Below are positions 7,649 to 13,599 of a stretch of DNA of 13,599 bases, piece after piece. A program made the position numbers and the translations under genes. A model generated the notes under the pieces. The model worked only from the letters and a program-made list of their open reading frames with translations, ran no database searches and was not told the DNA's origin. Positions within the stretch are counted from its first letter, which is position 1; every line of letters starts with the position of its first letter. The stretch comes from Bacteroidota bacterium (GTDB taxonomy: Bacteria > Bacteroidota > Bacteroidia > Bacteroidales > VadinHA17): contig JAKLFN010000030.1 in the NCBI GenBank assembly GCA_022711195.1, positions 1-13,599 of the forward strand, given 5' to 3'.

Positions 7649-10395
7649 TGAACTCGCGCATTTCTTATATACAAAAACGGGTAGATAGAATAAAGATGGC
7701 GGCATGCTCTGCACTTCTTTTCTTATTCGTTACTGTATTATGTGATCCATTGTCAGCACAGGGTGTCAAAGGTAAAGTTACAAACCAGTCAGGCGCTCCG
7801 GTTCCTTATGCAACAATATATATCAGCGAGGTAAGGCAGGGAACCACAGCCAATGTAAAGGGTGAGTATGAGCTGAGGCTTGCACCGGGCAGATACCAGA
7901 TCACATTTCAGAGCATGGGATACGGACAGGTAATCCGCAACATAGAAGTTTCGGGGCAGGCACTGATTATTGATGCCGTCCTTCCGGTACAGTATTATAT
8001 GATCCCTGAAGTAAGGATTTCGGCAACGGGAGAAGATCCTGCATACAGGATCATGAGAAAAGCAATTGGCATGGCGCCATATTATCAGAACAACATAAGT
8101 TATTATAAAGCAGAGGTTTACCTGAAAGGCAATTTACTGGTCAACAATATACCCGGCCTGGTTGACAGATTAATGAAGAAAGCAGCAAAGGAAGATGAAA
8201 AAGAAGGGATTACTCCTTTAATTATAAAGGAAGGGGATGTTTTTTTCATGGAATCATATAACGAAGTTGAGTTCACTGCTCCCGACCGTTATAACCAGAA
8301 GGTGATCTCAATAAACAGCACCTTCCCTGACGAGGATGATGCAGACGATCCTATGGGTTATATAAATACCAGCTTCTATAAGCCCCTGGTCGTGGGTATG
8401 GCTGTTTCGCCGCTGTCGCCGCAGGCATTCTCATACTACAGGTTCCAGTACCTTGGAGCTACGGTACAAGGCAGCCATACTGTCAACAAGATCAGAGTGA
8501 TTCCAAAGATGAAGAGCCAGCAGGTCTTTGACGGAATAATTTATATCATTGAGGACCTTTGGTGTATTCACAGCCTTGACCTGAACAATGATAATATGGC
8601 AGGGAAAATAAATGTTAAGCAGATCTATATACCTGTCAGAGAAGATATCTGGATGCCTGTAAGCCATAATTTTATTCTCAATTTTGGCATATTAGGGATA
8701 CGTGCTGATGTAGGTTACACAGGATCTATTAAATACCTGGAGGTAAGGCCTAATACATCGATCAGAAAGCCCGAAACGCTAACTACAGATTTTTATGGCC
8801 GGGCTGCAGAAACAGAACCTGTTGAGGAAGTTTCAAAAAGCCAGCAGAAAATAGAAGAGTTGCTGAAGAAAGACGACCTGAACAACAGGGATATGTTAAA
8901 GCTTGCCAAGCTGATGGACCAGGAGACAAAAAAAACTCAACCCGACAGTGTGAGAAATAATCTCGAGGTTACGAGTAATGTATCTCATACAGTAGAAAAG
9001 GATGCGGGGAAAAAAGACAGTGCATACTGGGCAGAAGTAAGGCCTATTCCTCTGTCGGATGTTGAAGCCAGGAGCATTGTTATCCGCGACAGCATAAAGA
9101 CGGTGACCACACTGCAGAAATCGACCATAAAGAGAGACACGGTTCCCGGGGTACAGAAAAAGCCGAAGAGCAAATTCAGCCAGGGGGTCGACAATATTAC
9201 ATTTGGCCACACATGGTCCGACACGACCGGTACAAGATTTCACTGGGGAGGACTGCTTAACCTGAATAATCTAAGTTTCAATACTGTCGATGGTTTTAAT
9301 TATGGAATAGATTTCAGGTTAACGAAATCGTGGAAAGAAGGCCGGACGCTTAACATCGCTCCTGACCTGCGATGGGCATTCAGCCGCGAGTCGCTGAACT
9401 GGAGAGTTAACTCGACATACAACTTTAACAGGAAGATGCAGCAGTCTCTGTTTTTCAATATGGGTATGACTACCCGGGACCTGGCAACCGGAGGATCTGT
9501 AAATATGTTCCTGAATTCAGTAGGATCGCTATTCTTCGAAAAGAATTTCCTGAAGCTTTACGGCTCTGAATTTTTCAGTGCAGGATTCAGTACAGACCTG
9601 ATAAATGGCATGAATCTGACACTTACAGCAGCATACGATAACAGGAGAGTATTGCAAAATACAACTTCATTTTCCATAATTAAGACCAACAGGGAATATA
9701 CACCGAATATCCCGGTCTCTATATATCTCGACAGTACAGCTGATGCGGCTCATGGCTTGCGCGACCAGCGCCACTTTGACTTTTCGGCAACTGCATCATA
9801 CACACCCAGAATGAAATACAGGATGCGGAACGGTTCAAAGATCTATCTTGGGTCGGACTGGCCTACATTCAGGCTTACATGGGAACACGGAATAAATGAA
9901 TTCCGTGGAGAGAGCGACAGGTACAGGCATTACGACATGATCAGGGCAGATATATCAAAGCGCCATGAAGTGGGTGCTCTTTCTTCATTCTGGTGGCGGA
10001 TAAGAACGGGAGGATTTCTCGATAACAGAAATGTGCCTTACCATGATTTTTCACATTTCAATACACAGCCGCTTCCCATACTGATCGACAATTACATTGA
10101 TGCTTTCAGACTGCCTGCCTATTATTCCCTGAGCACCCCGGAGTTCTATGGCGAGGTACATGTTAAGTATACCACCCCTTACCTGCTTCTCAAATACCTG
10201 CCCGGGCTGACGAAGACACTTTCGAGGGAAAACATCAGCATCTCATATCTCGGTTCGAGATTTCATGAGAATTATACTGAGTTCGGCTATGGCCTGAGCG
10301 AACTTTTTTTCGTGGGAGAGCTCGGTGTTTACGCCGGTTTTGAAGATCTGAAATTTAAGAGTATCGGCGCGAGGCTGGTCATAAGTCTGAACTGA
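7648..10395 (+). CDS. DUF5686 / carboxypeptidase-regulatory-like domain protein, probable outer membrane protein
   Basis: 915 residues. A signal peptide is visible: a basic stretch to residue 16, hydrophobic core about 19-32, and likely cleavage after LSAQ (38). Residues 39-113 form a carboxypeptidase D regulatory-like beta-sandwich (VKGKVTNQSGAPVPYATIYI, then GEYELRL and FQSMGYG), as found at the N-terminus of many Bacteroidota surface proteins. From about 125 the sequence matches the DUF5686 pattern (PAYRIMRKAI, YYKAEVYLKGN). A charged linker spans roughly 385-525. The last 390 residues alternate polar and aromatic/hydrophobic positions, as in an outer-membrane beta-barrel, and end in GARLVISLN. 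The function of DUF5686 is unknown to me; an envelope role is inferred. ATG at 7648 overlaps the rsmI stop by one base (TGATG). ATG at 7696 (Met17) is an alternative that would leave a short signal peptide. The stop lies 3 bp from the converging dnaB stop. Confidence 0.87.
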   Translation: MNSRISYIQKRVDRIKMAACSALLFLFVTVLCDPLSAQGVKGKVTNQSGAPVPYATIYISEVRQGTTANVKGEYELRLAPGRYQITFQSMGYGQVIRNIEVSGQALIIDAVLPVQYYMIPEVRISATGEDPAYRIMRKAIGMAPYYQNNISYYKAEVYLKGNLLVNNIPGLVDRLMKKAAKEDEKEGITPLIIKEGDVFFMESYNEVEFTAPDRYNQKVISINSTFPDEDDADDPMGYINTSFYKPLVVGMAVSPLSPQAFSYYRFQYLGATVQGSHTVNKIRVIPKMKSQQVFDGIIYIIEDLWCIHSLDLNNDNMAGKINVKQIYIPVREDIWMPVSHNFILNFGILGIRADVGYTGSIKYLEVRPNTSIRKPETLTTDFYGRAAETEPVEEVSKSQQKIEELLKKDDLNNRDMLKLAKLMDQETKKTQPDSVRNNLEVTSNVSHTVEKDAGKKDSAYWAEVRPIPLSDVEARSIVIRDSIKTVTTLQKSTIKRDTVPGVQKKPKSKFSQGVDNITFGHTWSDTTGTRFHWGGLLNLNNLSFNTVDGFNYGIDFRLTKSWKEGRTLNIAPDLRWAFSRESLNWRVNSTYNFNRKMQQSLFFNMGMTTRDLATGGSVNMFLNSVGSLFFEKNFLKLYGSEFFSAGFSTDLINGMNLTLTAAYDNRRVLQNTTSFSIIKTNREYTPNIPVSIYLDSTADAAHGLRDQRHFDFSATASYTPRMKYRMRNGSKIYLGSDWPTFRLTWEHGINEFRGESDRYRHYDMIRADISKRHEVGALSSFWWRIRTGGFLDNRNVPYHDFSHFNTQPLPILIDNYIDAFRLPAYYSLSTPEFYGEVHVKYTTPYLLLKYLPGLTKTLSRENISISYLGSRFHENYTEFGYGLSELFFVGELGVYAGFEDLKFKSIGARLVISLN

Positions 10396-10398
10396 TCA

Positions 10399-11919
10399 TT
10401 ATGCGAACGGAGGTTCGTCGAAAGAGTCTCTCTCATTTTCAAATGCTCCGCGGCTCTCTCTGAGCTTATCGTGATTCATTTTCGATCCGAGCGTGATGCT
10501 TGGCGCCTGGCCTGATTCAGTCATACTCTCGAGGTCAAATTCATCAAGGTCGACAAACTGTGCCTTTTCCTCACGGAATCGCAGGCGTATGTCGTCGACA
10601 GGACCGTTTCGGTTTTTCGCAACAATTATTTCTGCAATTCCCTTTGTGGAAGAACCATCTTCAAAGGTCATAAGACCGAACTTTTCCTGCCTGTGTATGA
10701 ATACCACCATATCGGCATCCTGTTCGATGGCACCTGATTCGCGCAGGTCGGAAAGGAGCGGTCTCTTTGTGCCGCCTCTCATCTCAACTGACCTGTTAAG
10801 CTGCGACAAGGCCAGTATCGGCACATTTAGTTCTTTTGCAATGCTCTTCAGCGACCGTGATATATTACTGACTTCCTGCTCCCGGCTTCCTGTATTCTCT
10901 GGTCCCGACATAAGCTGGAGGTAGTCGACAAGGACGATATCGAGCTTGTGCTGGGCCATCAGGCGGCGGCATTTTGCCCTCAGCTCGAAGATGGAGATGG
11001 CAGGTGTATCATCGATATATATGGGAGCCTGTACCAGTTTCCTGATCCTTACATCGAGCTGCTTCCACTCTTCTTCCGACAGACGGCCGTTCCTGATCTT
11101 ATCGCCGGGAATATCTGTCTCTGCAACAATTAGCCTGTTGACAAGCTGTACCGACGACATCTCGCATGAAAATATCGCTACATGCTTATTGTGGTCGACA
11201 GCCATATTCCTGGCCATCGAAAGGGCAAATGCTGTTTTTCCCATCGAAGGCCTTCCTGCAATAATGATAAGTTCTGATTTCTGCCATCCCGAGGTAAGCC
11301 TGTCGAGCCTGGTAAATCCCGAAGGTGTTCCTACCAGTGCATCTTCGCGCTTGCCTGCTTCTTCTATTTCCCTGATGGCTTCCTTGATCACAAGATTTAT
11401 CGGGGCAACTTCTCTTTTAATATTTCCTTCAGCGATCTGGAAGAGTTCATTTTCAGAGAAATCAAGCAGTTCAGTTACATCGTAAGTGTCGTCGTACGAC
11501 CTTGTCTGTATTTCACTCGATACCCTGATAAGCTCCCGCTGGATATATTTCTGGGCTACTATCCTTGCATGATAGTCGACGTTTGCAGCGCTGACCACTT
11601 TTGCCGTAAGCTGGGTAAGATAAACGGGGCCTCCTACTATTTCCAGTTCGCCATGTGAACGCAGTTCTTCGGTTACTGTATACAGATCGACAGGGAACTC
11701 CCTCAGGTTAAGATCGGCTATCGCCTTATATATCTTTTGATGTGCATCCTTGTAAAAACATTCGGGTTTCAGGATATCGAGTACTGTTATCACTGCCTCT
11801 TTTTCAAGCATAATTGCACCAAGTACCGCCTCCTCCATATCAATGGCCTGTGGTGGTACTTTGCCCAAATCAGGCATCGCAGACATAATTGCCCTGACAG
11901 GTCTGGTTTGTTTCGCCAT
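10399..11919 (-). CDS. dnaB: Replicative DNA helicase DnaB
   Basis: 506 residues, slightly longer than E. coli DnaB (471). This hexameric 5'-3' helicase unwinds DNA at the replication fork and interacts with primase. The N-terminal primase-binding domain (about 20-125) starts at VPPQAIDMEEAVLGAIM. The linker helix follows, then the RecA-like domain: Walker A GRPSMGKT (222-229), SCEMS with E253, Walker B IVLVDYLQL with D332, LSQLNRSVE (371-379), SDLRESGAIEQDADMV (390-405), and the arginine-finger region FIHR (407-410). No intein interrupts the P-loop or LSQLNR site, both common insertion points. The C-terminal tail beyond residue 460 is acidic and low in order, ending DSFDEPPFA. It is transcribed alone on the minus strand and meets the DUF5686 gene tail to tail. 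Confidence 0.98.
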   Translation of the reverse strand: MAKQTRPVRAIMSAMPDLGKVPPQAIDMEEAVLGAIMLEKEAVITVLDILKPECFYKDAHQKIYKAIADLNLREFPVDLYTVTEELRSHGELEIVGGPVYLTQLTAKVVSAANVDYHARIVAQKYIQRELIRVSSEIQTRSYDDTYDVTELLDFSENELFQIAEGNIKREVAPINLVIKEAIREIEEAGKREDALVGTPSGFTRLDRLTSGWQKSELIIIAGRPSMGKTAFALSMARNMAVDHNKHVAIFSCEMSSVQLVNRLIVAETDIPGDKIRNGRLSEEEWKQLDVRIRKLVQAPIYIDDTPAISIFELRAKCRRLMAQHKLDIVLVDYLQLMSGPENTGSREQEVSNISRSLKSIAKELNVPILALSQLNRSVEMRGGTKRPLLSDLRESGAIEQDADMVVFIHRQEKFGLMTFEDGSSTKGIAEIIVAKNRNGPVDDIRLRFREEKAQFVDLDEFDLESMTESGQAPSITLGSKMNHDKLRESRGAFENERDSFDEPPFA

Positions 11920-11982
11920 CTATTCTATATTGTTGATTTAATGATACTTAAATGATCCGTAAATAAATTTTTCCGGAAGAAT

Positions 11983-11990
11983 CAAAGGTA
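11983..11990 (-). promoter_or_regulatory. Bacteroidota -7 promoter box for dnaB
   Basis: On the minus strand the bases read TACCTTTG, an exact TAnnTTTG match, about 64 bases before the dnaB ATG. Transcription would start near 11978, leaving an A/T-rich leader of about 58 bases. I see no convincing TTTG -33 box at the expected distance. The rest of the 11920-12129 gap is A/T rich; I found no clear ispE promoter on the plus strand, only a TTTTG at 12041-12045 without a matching -7 box. Confidence 0.5.
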
Positions 11991-12129
11991 TAAATTAGAG
12001 TATGTCTGTATTATTATTAAGAGTGTTTCTTACAAACAGATTTTGTTTAAAACTTGTTGAAAAGCTAATAGCCATTCCGGTAACTGCAAATCCAAATCGT
12101 AAATGTATTTTTACACCAAAGAGAGTAAG

Positions 12130-12948
12130 ATGATCTCATTCCCGGGAGCAAAGATAAATATAGGATTAAGGGTACTGAGTCGCAGGGCAGACGGGTATCA
12201 TGATATAGAGACTTTTTTCTATCCTGTAGGGCTTTGTGATGCACTTGAGTTTGTTGTTCCCCCGGCTAACCATGATGAAGATGAGCTGACGGTTACAGGC
12301 ATAGATATAAATACACGGCCCGACCGGAACCTTATAATAAAGGCTTTAAAAAAGCTTCGTGAGAGATACCCTCTTCCTTTTCTGAAAATTCACCTTCATA
12401 AGGCTATCCCTTCAGGTGCCGGGCTGGGAGGCGGATCAGCCGATGCTGCCTGCATGATAAGGTCGGCTGACAGGTGTTTTAACCTCGGAATGAATGATCG
12501 GGAAATGAAAGAACTGGCGCTGTCGATCGGTAGTGATTGTCCCTTCTTTCTTAAACCGGTACCATCGATAGCAAAGGGACGCGGCGAAGAACTTACACCT
12601 TCAGAGCCTATTCTGAAAGGTTATCATCTGGTACTGATCAACCCGGGTATTCATATCAGTACCAGGGACGCATATTTAAACAGCACTCCGGAACATCAGA
12701 AGAAGGAGCTCAGTGAACTTCTCAGCCATGATATCGGGGAATGGAAAAAGAAAGTAAAGAATGATTTCGAGGATTATGCATTTAAGGTTTACCCGGTTAT
12801 AGGAGAAATAAAAAAATCCCTTTACCTGTCGGGTGCTCTTTACTCATCAATGTCAGGCAGCGGTTCTACAGTATATGGCATATTTGAACGCAAACCGGAC
12901 ATTGAAAGCAAAATCAAAAAATATGTGATCTGGGAAGGGTTACTTTAA
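12130..12948 (+). CDS. ispE: 4-diphosphocytidyl-2-C-methyl-D-erythritol kinase
   Basis: 272 residues from the chosen start. IspE phosphorylates the 2-hydroxyl of CDP-methylerythritol with ATP, the fourth step of the MEP isoprenoid pathway. It is a GHMP kinase. Visible motifs: FPGAKINIGL (4-13, K8 next to the active site), RADGYHDIETFFYPV (19-33), the ATP loop PSGAGLGGGSADAA (94-107), GSDCPFF (134-140, D136 expected catalytic base) and MSGSGSTVYG (241-250). An in-frame ATG at 12103 would add nine residues (MYFYTKESK). I prefer 12130 because the family normally begins right at the ISFPGAKIN region, and an AGAGAG stretch lies just upstream. The gene stands alone, divergent from dnaB and convergent with the biotin carrier gene (23 bp gap). 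Presence of ispE implies isoprenoids are made by the MEP route. Confidence 0.94.
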   Translation: MISFPGAKINIGLRVLSRRADGYHDIETFFYPVGLCDALEFVVPPANHDEDELTVTGIDINTRPDRNLIIKALKKLRERYPLPFLKIHLHKAIPSGAGLGGGSADAACMIRSADRCFNLGMNDREMKELALSIGSDCPFFLKPVPSIAKGRGEELTPSEPILKGYHLVLINPGIHISTRDAYLNSTPEHQKKELSELLSHDIGEWKKKVKNDFEDYAFKVYPVIGEIKKSLYLSGALYSSMSGSGSTVYGIFERKPDIESKIKKYVIWEGLL

Positions 12949-12971
12949 AAGAGTGTACACTTTCCCCGTTC

Positions 12972-13289
12972 TCATTCCAGGATTATCAGCACGGTACCTT
13001 TTGAAACTTTATCGCCTTTCTTCACAGGAATGGTTTTTATTTTTCCGTCGATGGTGCACTTCAGCAGGTTCTGCATTTTCATTGCATCGAGGATCATCAG
13101 CTTCTCGCCGGCAGACACTTTCTGCCCGGGCTTAACGAGGATATCGAGGACTGTTCCAGGAATGAAGCTCACAATTTCTTTTGGATTTCCGGCTTTATAA
13201 GAAATCCTGTTTTCATATTTCCTGCTAAGCCTGGTTGTATAGAGGGTGGTATCGATATTCAGAGTACCCAGTTTTTCTTTGTTTCTCAT
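12972..13289 (-). CDS. Biotin carboxyl carrier protein subunit of an acyl-CoA carboxylase/decarboxylase
   Basis: 105 residues from the ATG at 13289. It carries the biotin that shuttles CO2 between a biotin carboxylase (or decarboxylase) and the carboxyltransferase. The biotinyl domain covers about 38-105: FIPGTVLDILVKPGQKV, then LMILDAMKMQN with K71 as the biotinylated lysine, and the closing KGDKVSKGTVLIIL. The usual EAMKM is DAMKM here, a mild and tolerated change. The N-terminal 35 residues (LNIDTTLYTTRLSRKY) are typical of small Bacteroidota carriers. A TTG nine bases upstream (13298) is in frame, but ATG is preferred. It lies just downstream of the carboxyltransferase gene, so both are likely in one operon. 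Which acyl-CoA is used cannot be read from this subunit; propionyl- or methylmalonyl-CoA is most likely from the neighbour. Confidence 0.92.
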   Translation of the reverse strand: MRNKEKLGTLNIDTTLYTTRLSRKYENRISYKAGNPKEIVSFIPGTVLDILVKPGQKVSAGEKLMILDAMKMQNLLKCTIDGKIKTIPVKKGDKVSKGTVLIILE

Positions 13290-13339
13290 ACAGAACAATT
13301 TTCAGGTATTGTTGATTTATGCCCTTCGTAATAATCCAT
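13286..13339 (-). other. Possible 17-codon leader ORF ahead of the biotin carrier gene
   Basis: On the minus strand an ATG at 13339 opens a 17-codon frame (MDYYEGHKSTIPENCSV) that ends in TGA overlapping the biotin carrier ATG as ATGA. No Shine-Dalgarno precedes it. It may be a coupling leader or a chance frame in the 68-bp gap between the two genes; I do not recognise the peptide. Confidence 0.15.
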
Positions 13340-13357
13340 TATGGCTAAGTATCTTAA

Positions 13358-13599
13358 TCAAAACGGAGGCAGGCCATGTTTCTTTTCAGGCATCTGGATC
13401 GATTTATTTTCGGAAACGGCAAGTGAGTGAAGCAGGAATTTCCTGGTCTCTGATGGTTCGATGACAGCATCGACATAACCTCTTGAAGCCGCCACATAAG
13501 GATTTGCAAACTTTTGTTTGTATTCTTCAATTTTCTGTTTGCGCATTCCGTCCGGGTCGTCTGATGACATTATCTCCTTGCGGAAAATAATATTAGCGG
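13358..13599 (-). CDS. Acyl-CoA carboxylase carboxyltransferase (beta) subunit, C-terminal fragment
   Basis: Only the last 79 residues are in the window; the gene enters from the right edge and the full protein should be about 510-520 residues. This subunit moves the carboxyl group between biotin and an acyl-CoA (propionyl-CoA carboxylase or methylmalonyl-CoA decarboxylase type). The visible part begins ANIIFRKEIMSSDDPDG, continues with EEYKQKFANPYVAASRGYVD and IEPSETRKFLLHSLAV, and ends KKHGLPPF. The NIIFRKEI, FANPYVAAxRGYxD and PxETR signatures are standard for the C-terminus of this family. An ATG at 13570 lies inside the conserved region and is not the start. The family name is sure; choice between propionyl-CoA carboxylase and methylmalonyl-CoA decarboxylase needs the upstream genes. 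Confidence 0.92.
   Translation of the reverse strand, partial: ANIIFRKEIMSSDDPDGMRKQKIEEYKQKFANPYVAASRGYVDAVIEPSETRKFLLHSLAVSENKSIQMPEKKHGLPPF

Noticed and set aside
10493..11485. Plus-strand open frames of 143 and 179 codons opposite dnaB
   Set aside because: They mirror codon bias of the conserved dnaB gene on the other strand and show no domain or start signal of their own.
10399..11919. Possible intein in DnaB
   Set aside because: The Walker A and later helicase motifs are continuous, and the protein length is normal.
12033..12049. Weak inverted repeat (AAACA ... TGTTT) upstream of ispE, considered as an operator or terminator
   Set aside because: Five A/T-rich base pairs with a short loop are expected by chance in this A/T-rich gap.
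12952..12961. Palindrome AGTGTACACT between the convergent ispE and biotin carrier genes, considered as a terminator
   Set aside because: It has no loop and could form only about three base pairs as a hairpin, and lacks a clean T-run. It may be chance or a short protein-binding site.
1..13599. Mobile elements, CRISPR arrays, tRNA or rRNA genes, phage or toxin-antitoxin genes
   Set aside because: No repeat-spacer pattern, transposase motif, cloverleaf or terminal repeat was seen; nearly all sequence is explained by housekeeping genes.

Overview
The window looks like chromosomal housekeeping DNA from a member of the Bacteroidota. Evidence: a MurF-alanine racemase fusion (characteristic of that phylum), a DUF5686 outer-membrane-type protein with a carboxypeptidase-regulatory-like N-terminus, a single-domain RsmI, an acyl-CoA carboxylase beta subunit next to a small biotin carrier, mostly weak ribosome binding sites, and two exact copies of the Bacteroidota -7 promoter box TAnnTTTG in the divergent intergenic gaps. 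I cannot place it below phylum level; Bacteroidales-like lineages are plausible. There are no tRNAs, rRNAs, mobile elements, CRISPR arrays or long repeats that I can see. Coding density is very high, and no gene-free stretch exceeds about 210 bases.

Left part (1-6242, all minus strand, transcribed right to left): a tight five-gene run. It goes tdk (thymidine kinase), a GtrA-family membrane protein, a flavoprotein related to UDP-galactopyranose mutase and the amine oxidases, a multi-pass GT-C-type glycosyltransferase candidate, and the murF-alr fusion, which leaves the window at base 1. Gaps are 11 and 12 bp and the last two junctions overlap (20 bp and 4 bp), so this is very probably one operon. 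The three middle genes look like a module for making, flipping and transferring a lipid-linked sugar. That module is the least characterised part of the window.

Middle part (6311-10395, plus strand): a promoter with an exact TAnnTTTG box drives a 207-residue protein of unknown function, then rsmI (16S rRNA C1402 2'-O-methyltransferase), then the 915-residue DUF5686 protein. Reading frames overlap by 8 bp and 1 bp. This unit converges on dnaB with only 3 bp between stop codons.

Right part (10399-13599): dnaB (replicative helicase, minus) and ispE (CDP-ME kinase of the MEP isoprenoid pathway, plus) diverge from a gap of roughly 200 bp. ispE converges on a minus-strand pair: the C-terminal end of an acyl-CoA carboxylase carboxyltransferase subunit, cut by the window edge, and a biotin carrier protein.

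I found no wholly new system. The best leads are the GtrA / UGM-like flavoenzyme / GT-C module set between tdk and murF-alr, the SSB-tail-like C-terminus of DnaB, and the small unknown gene coupled to rsmI.
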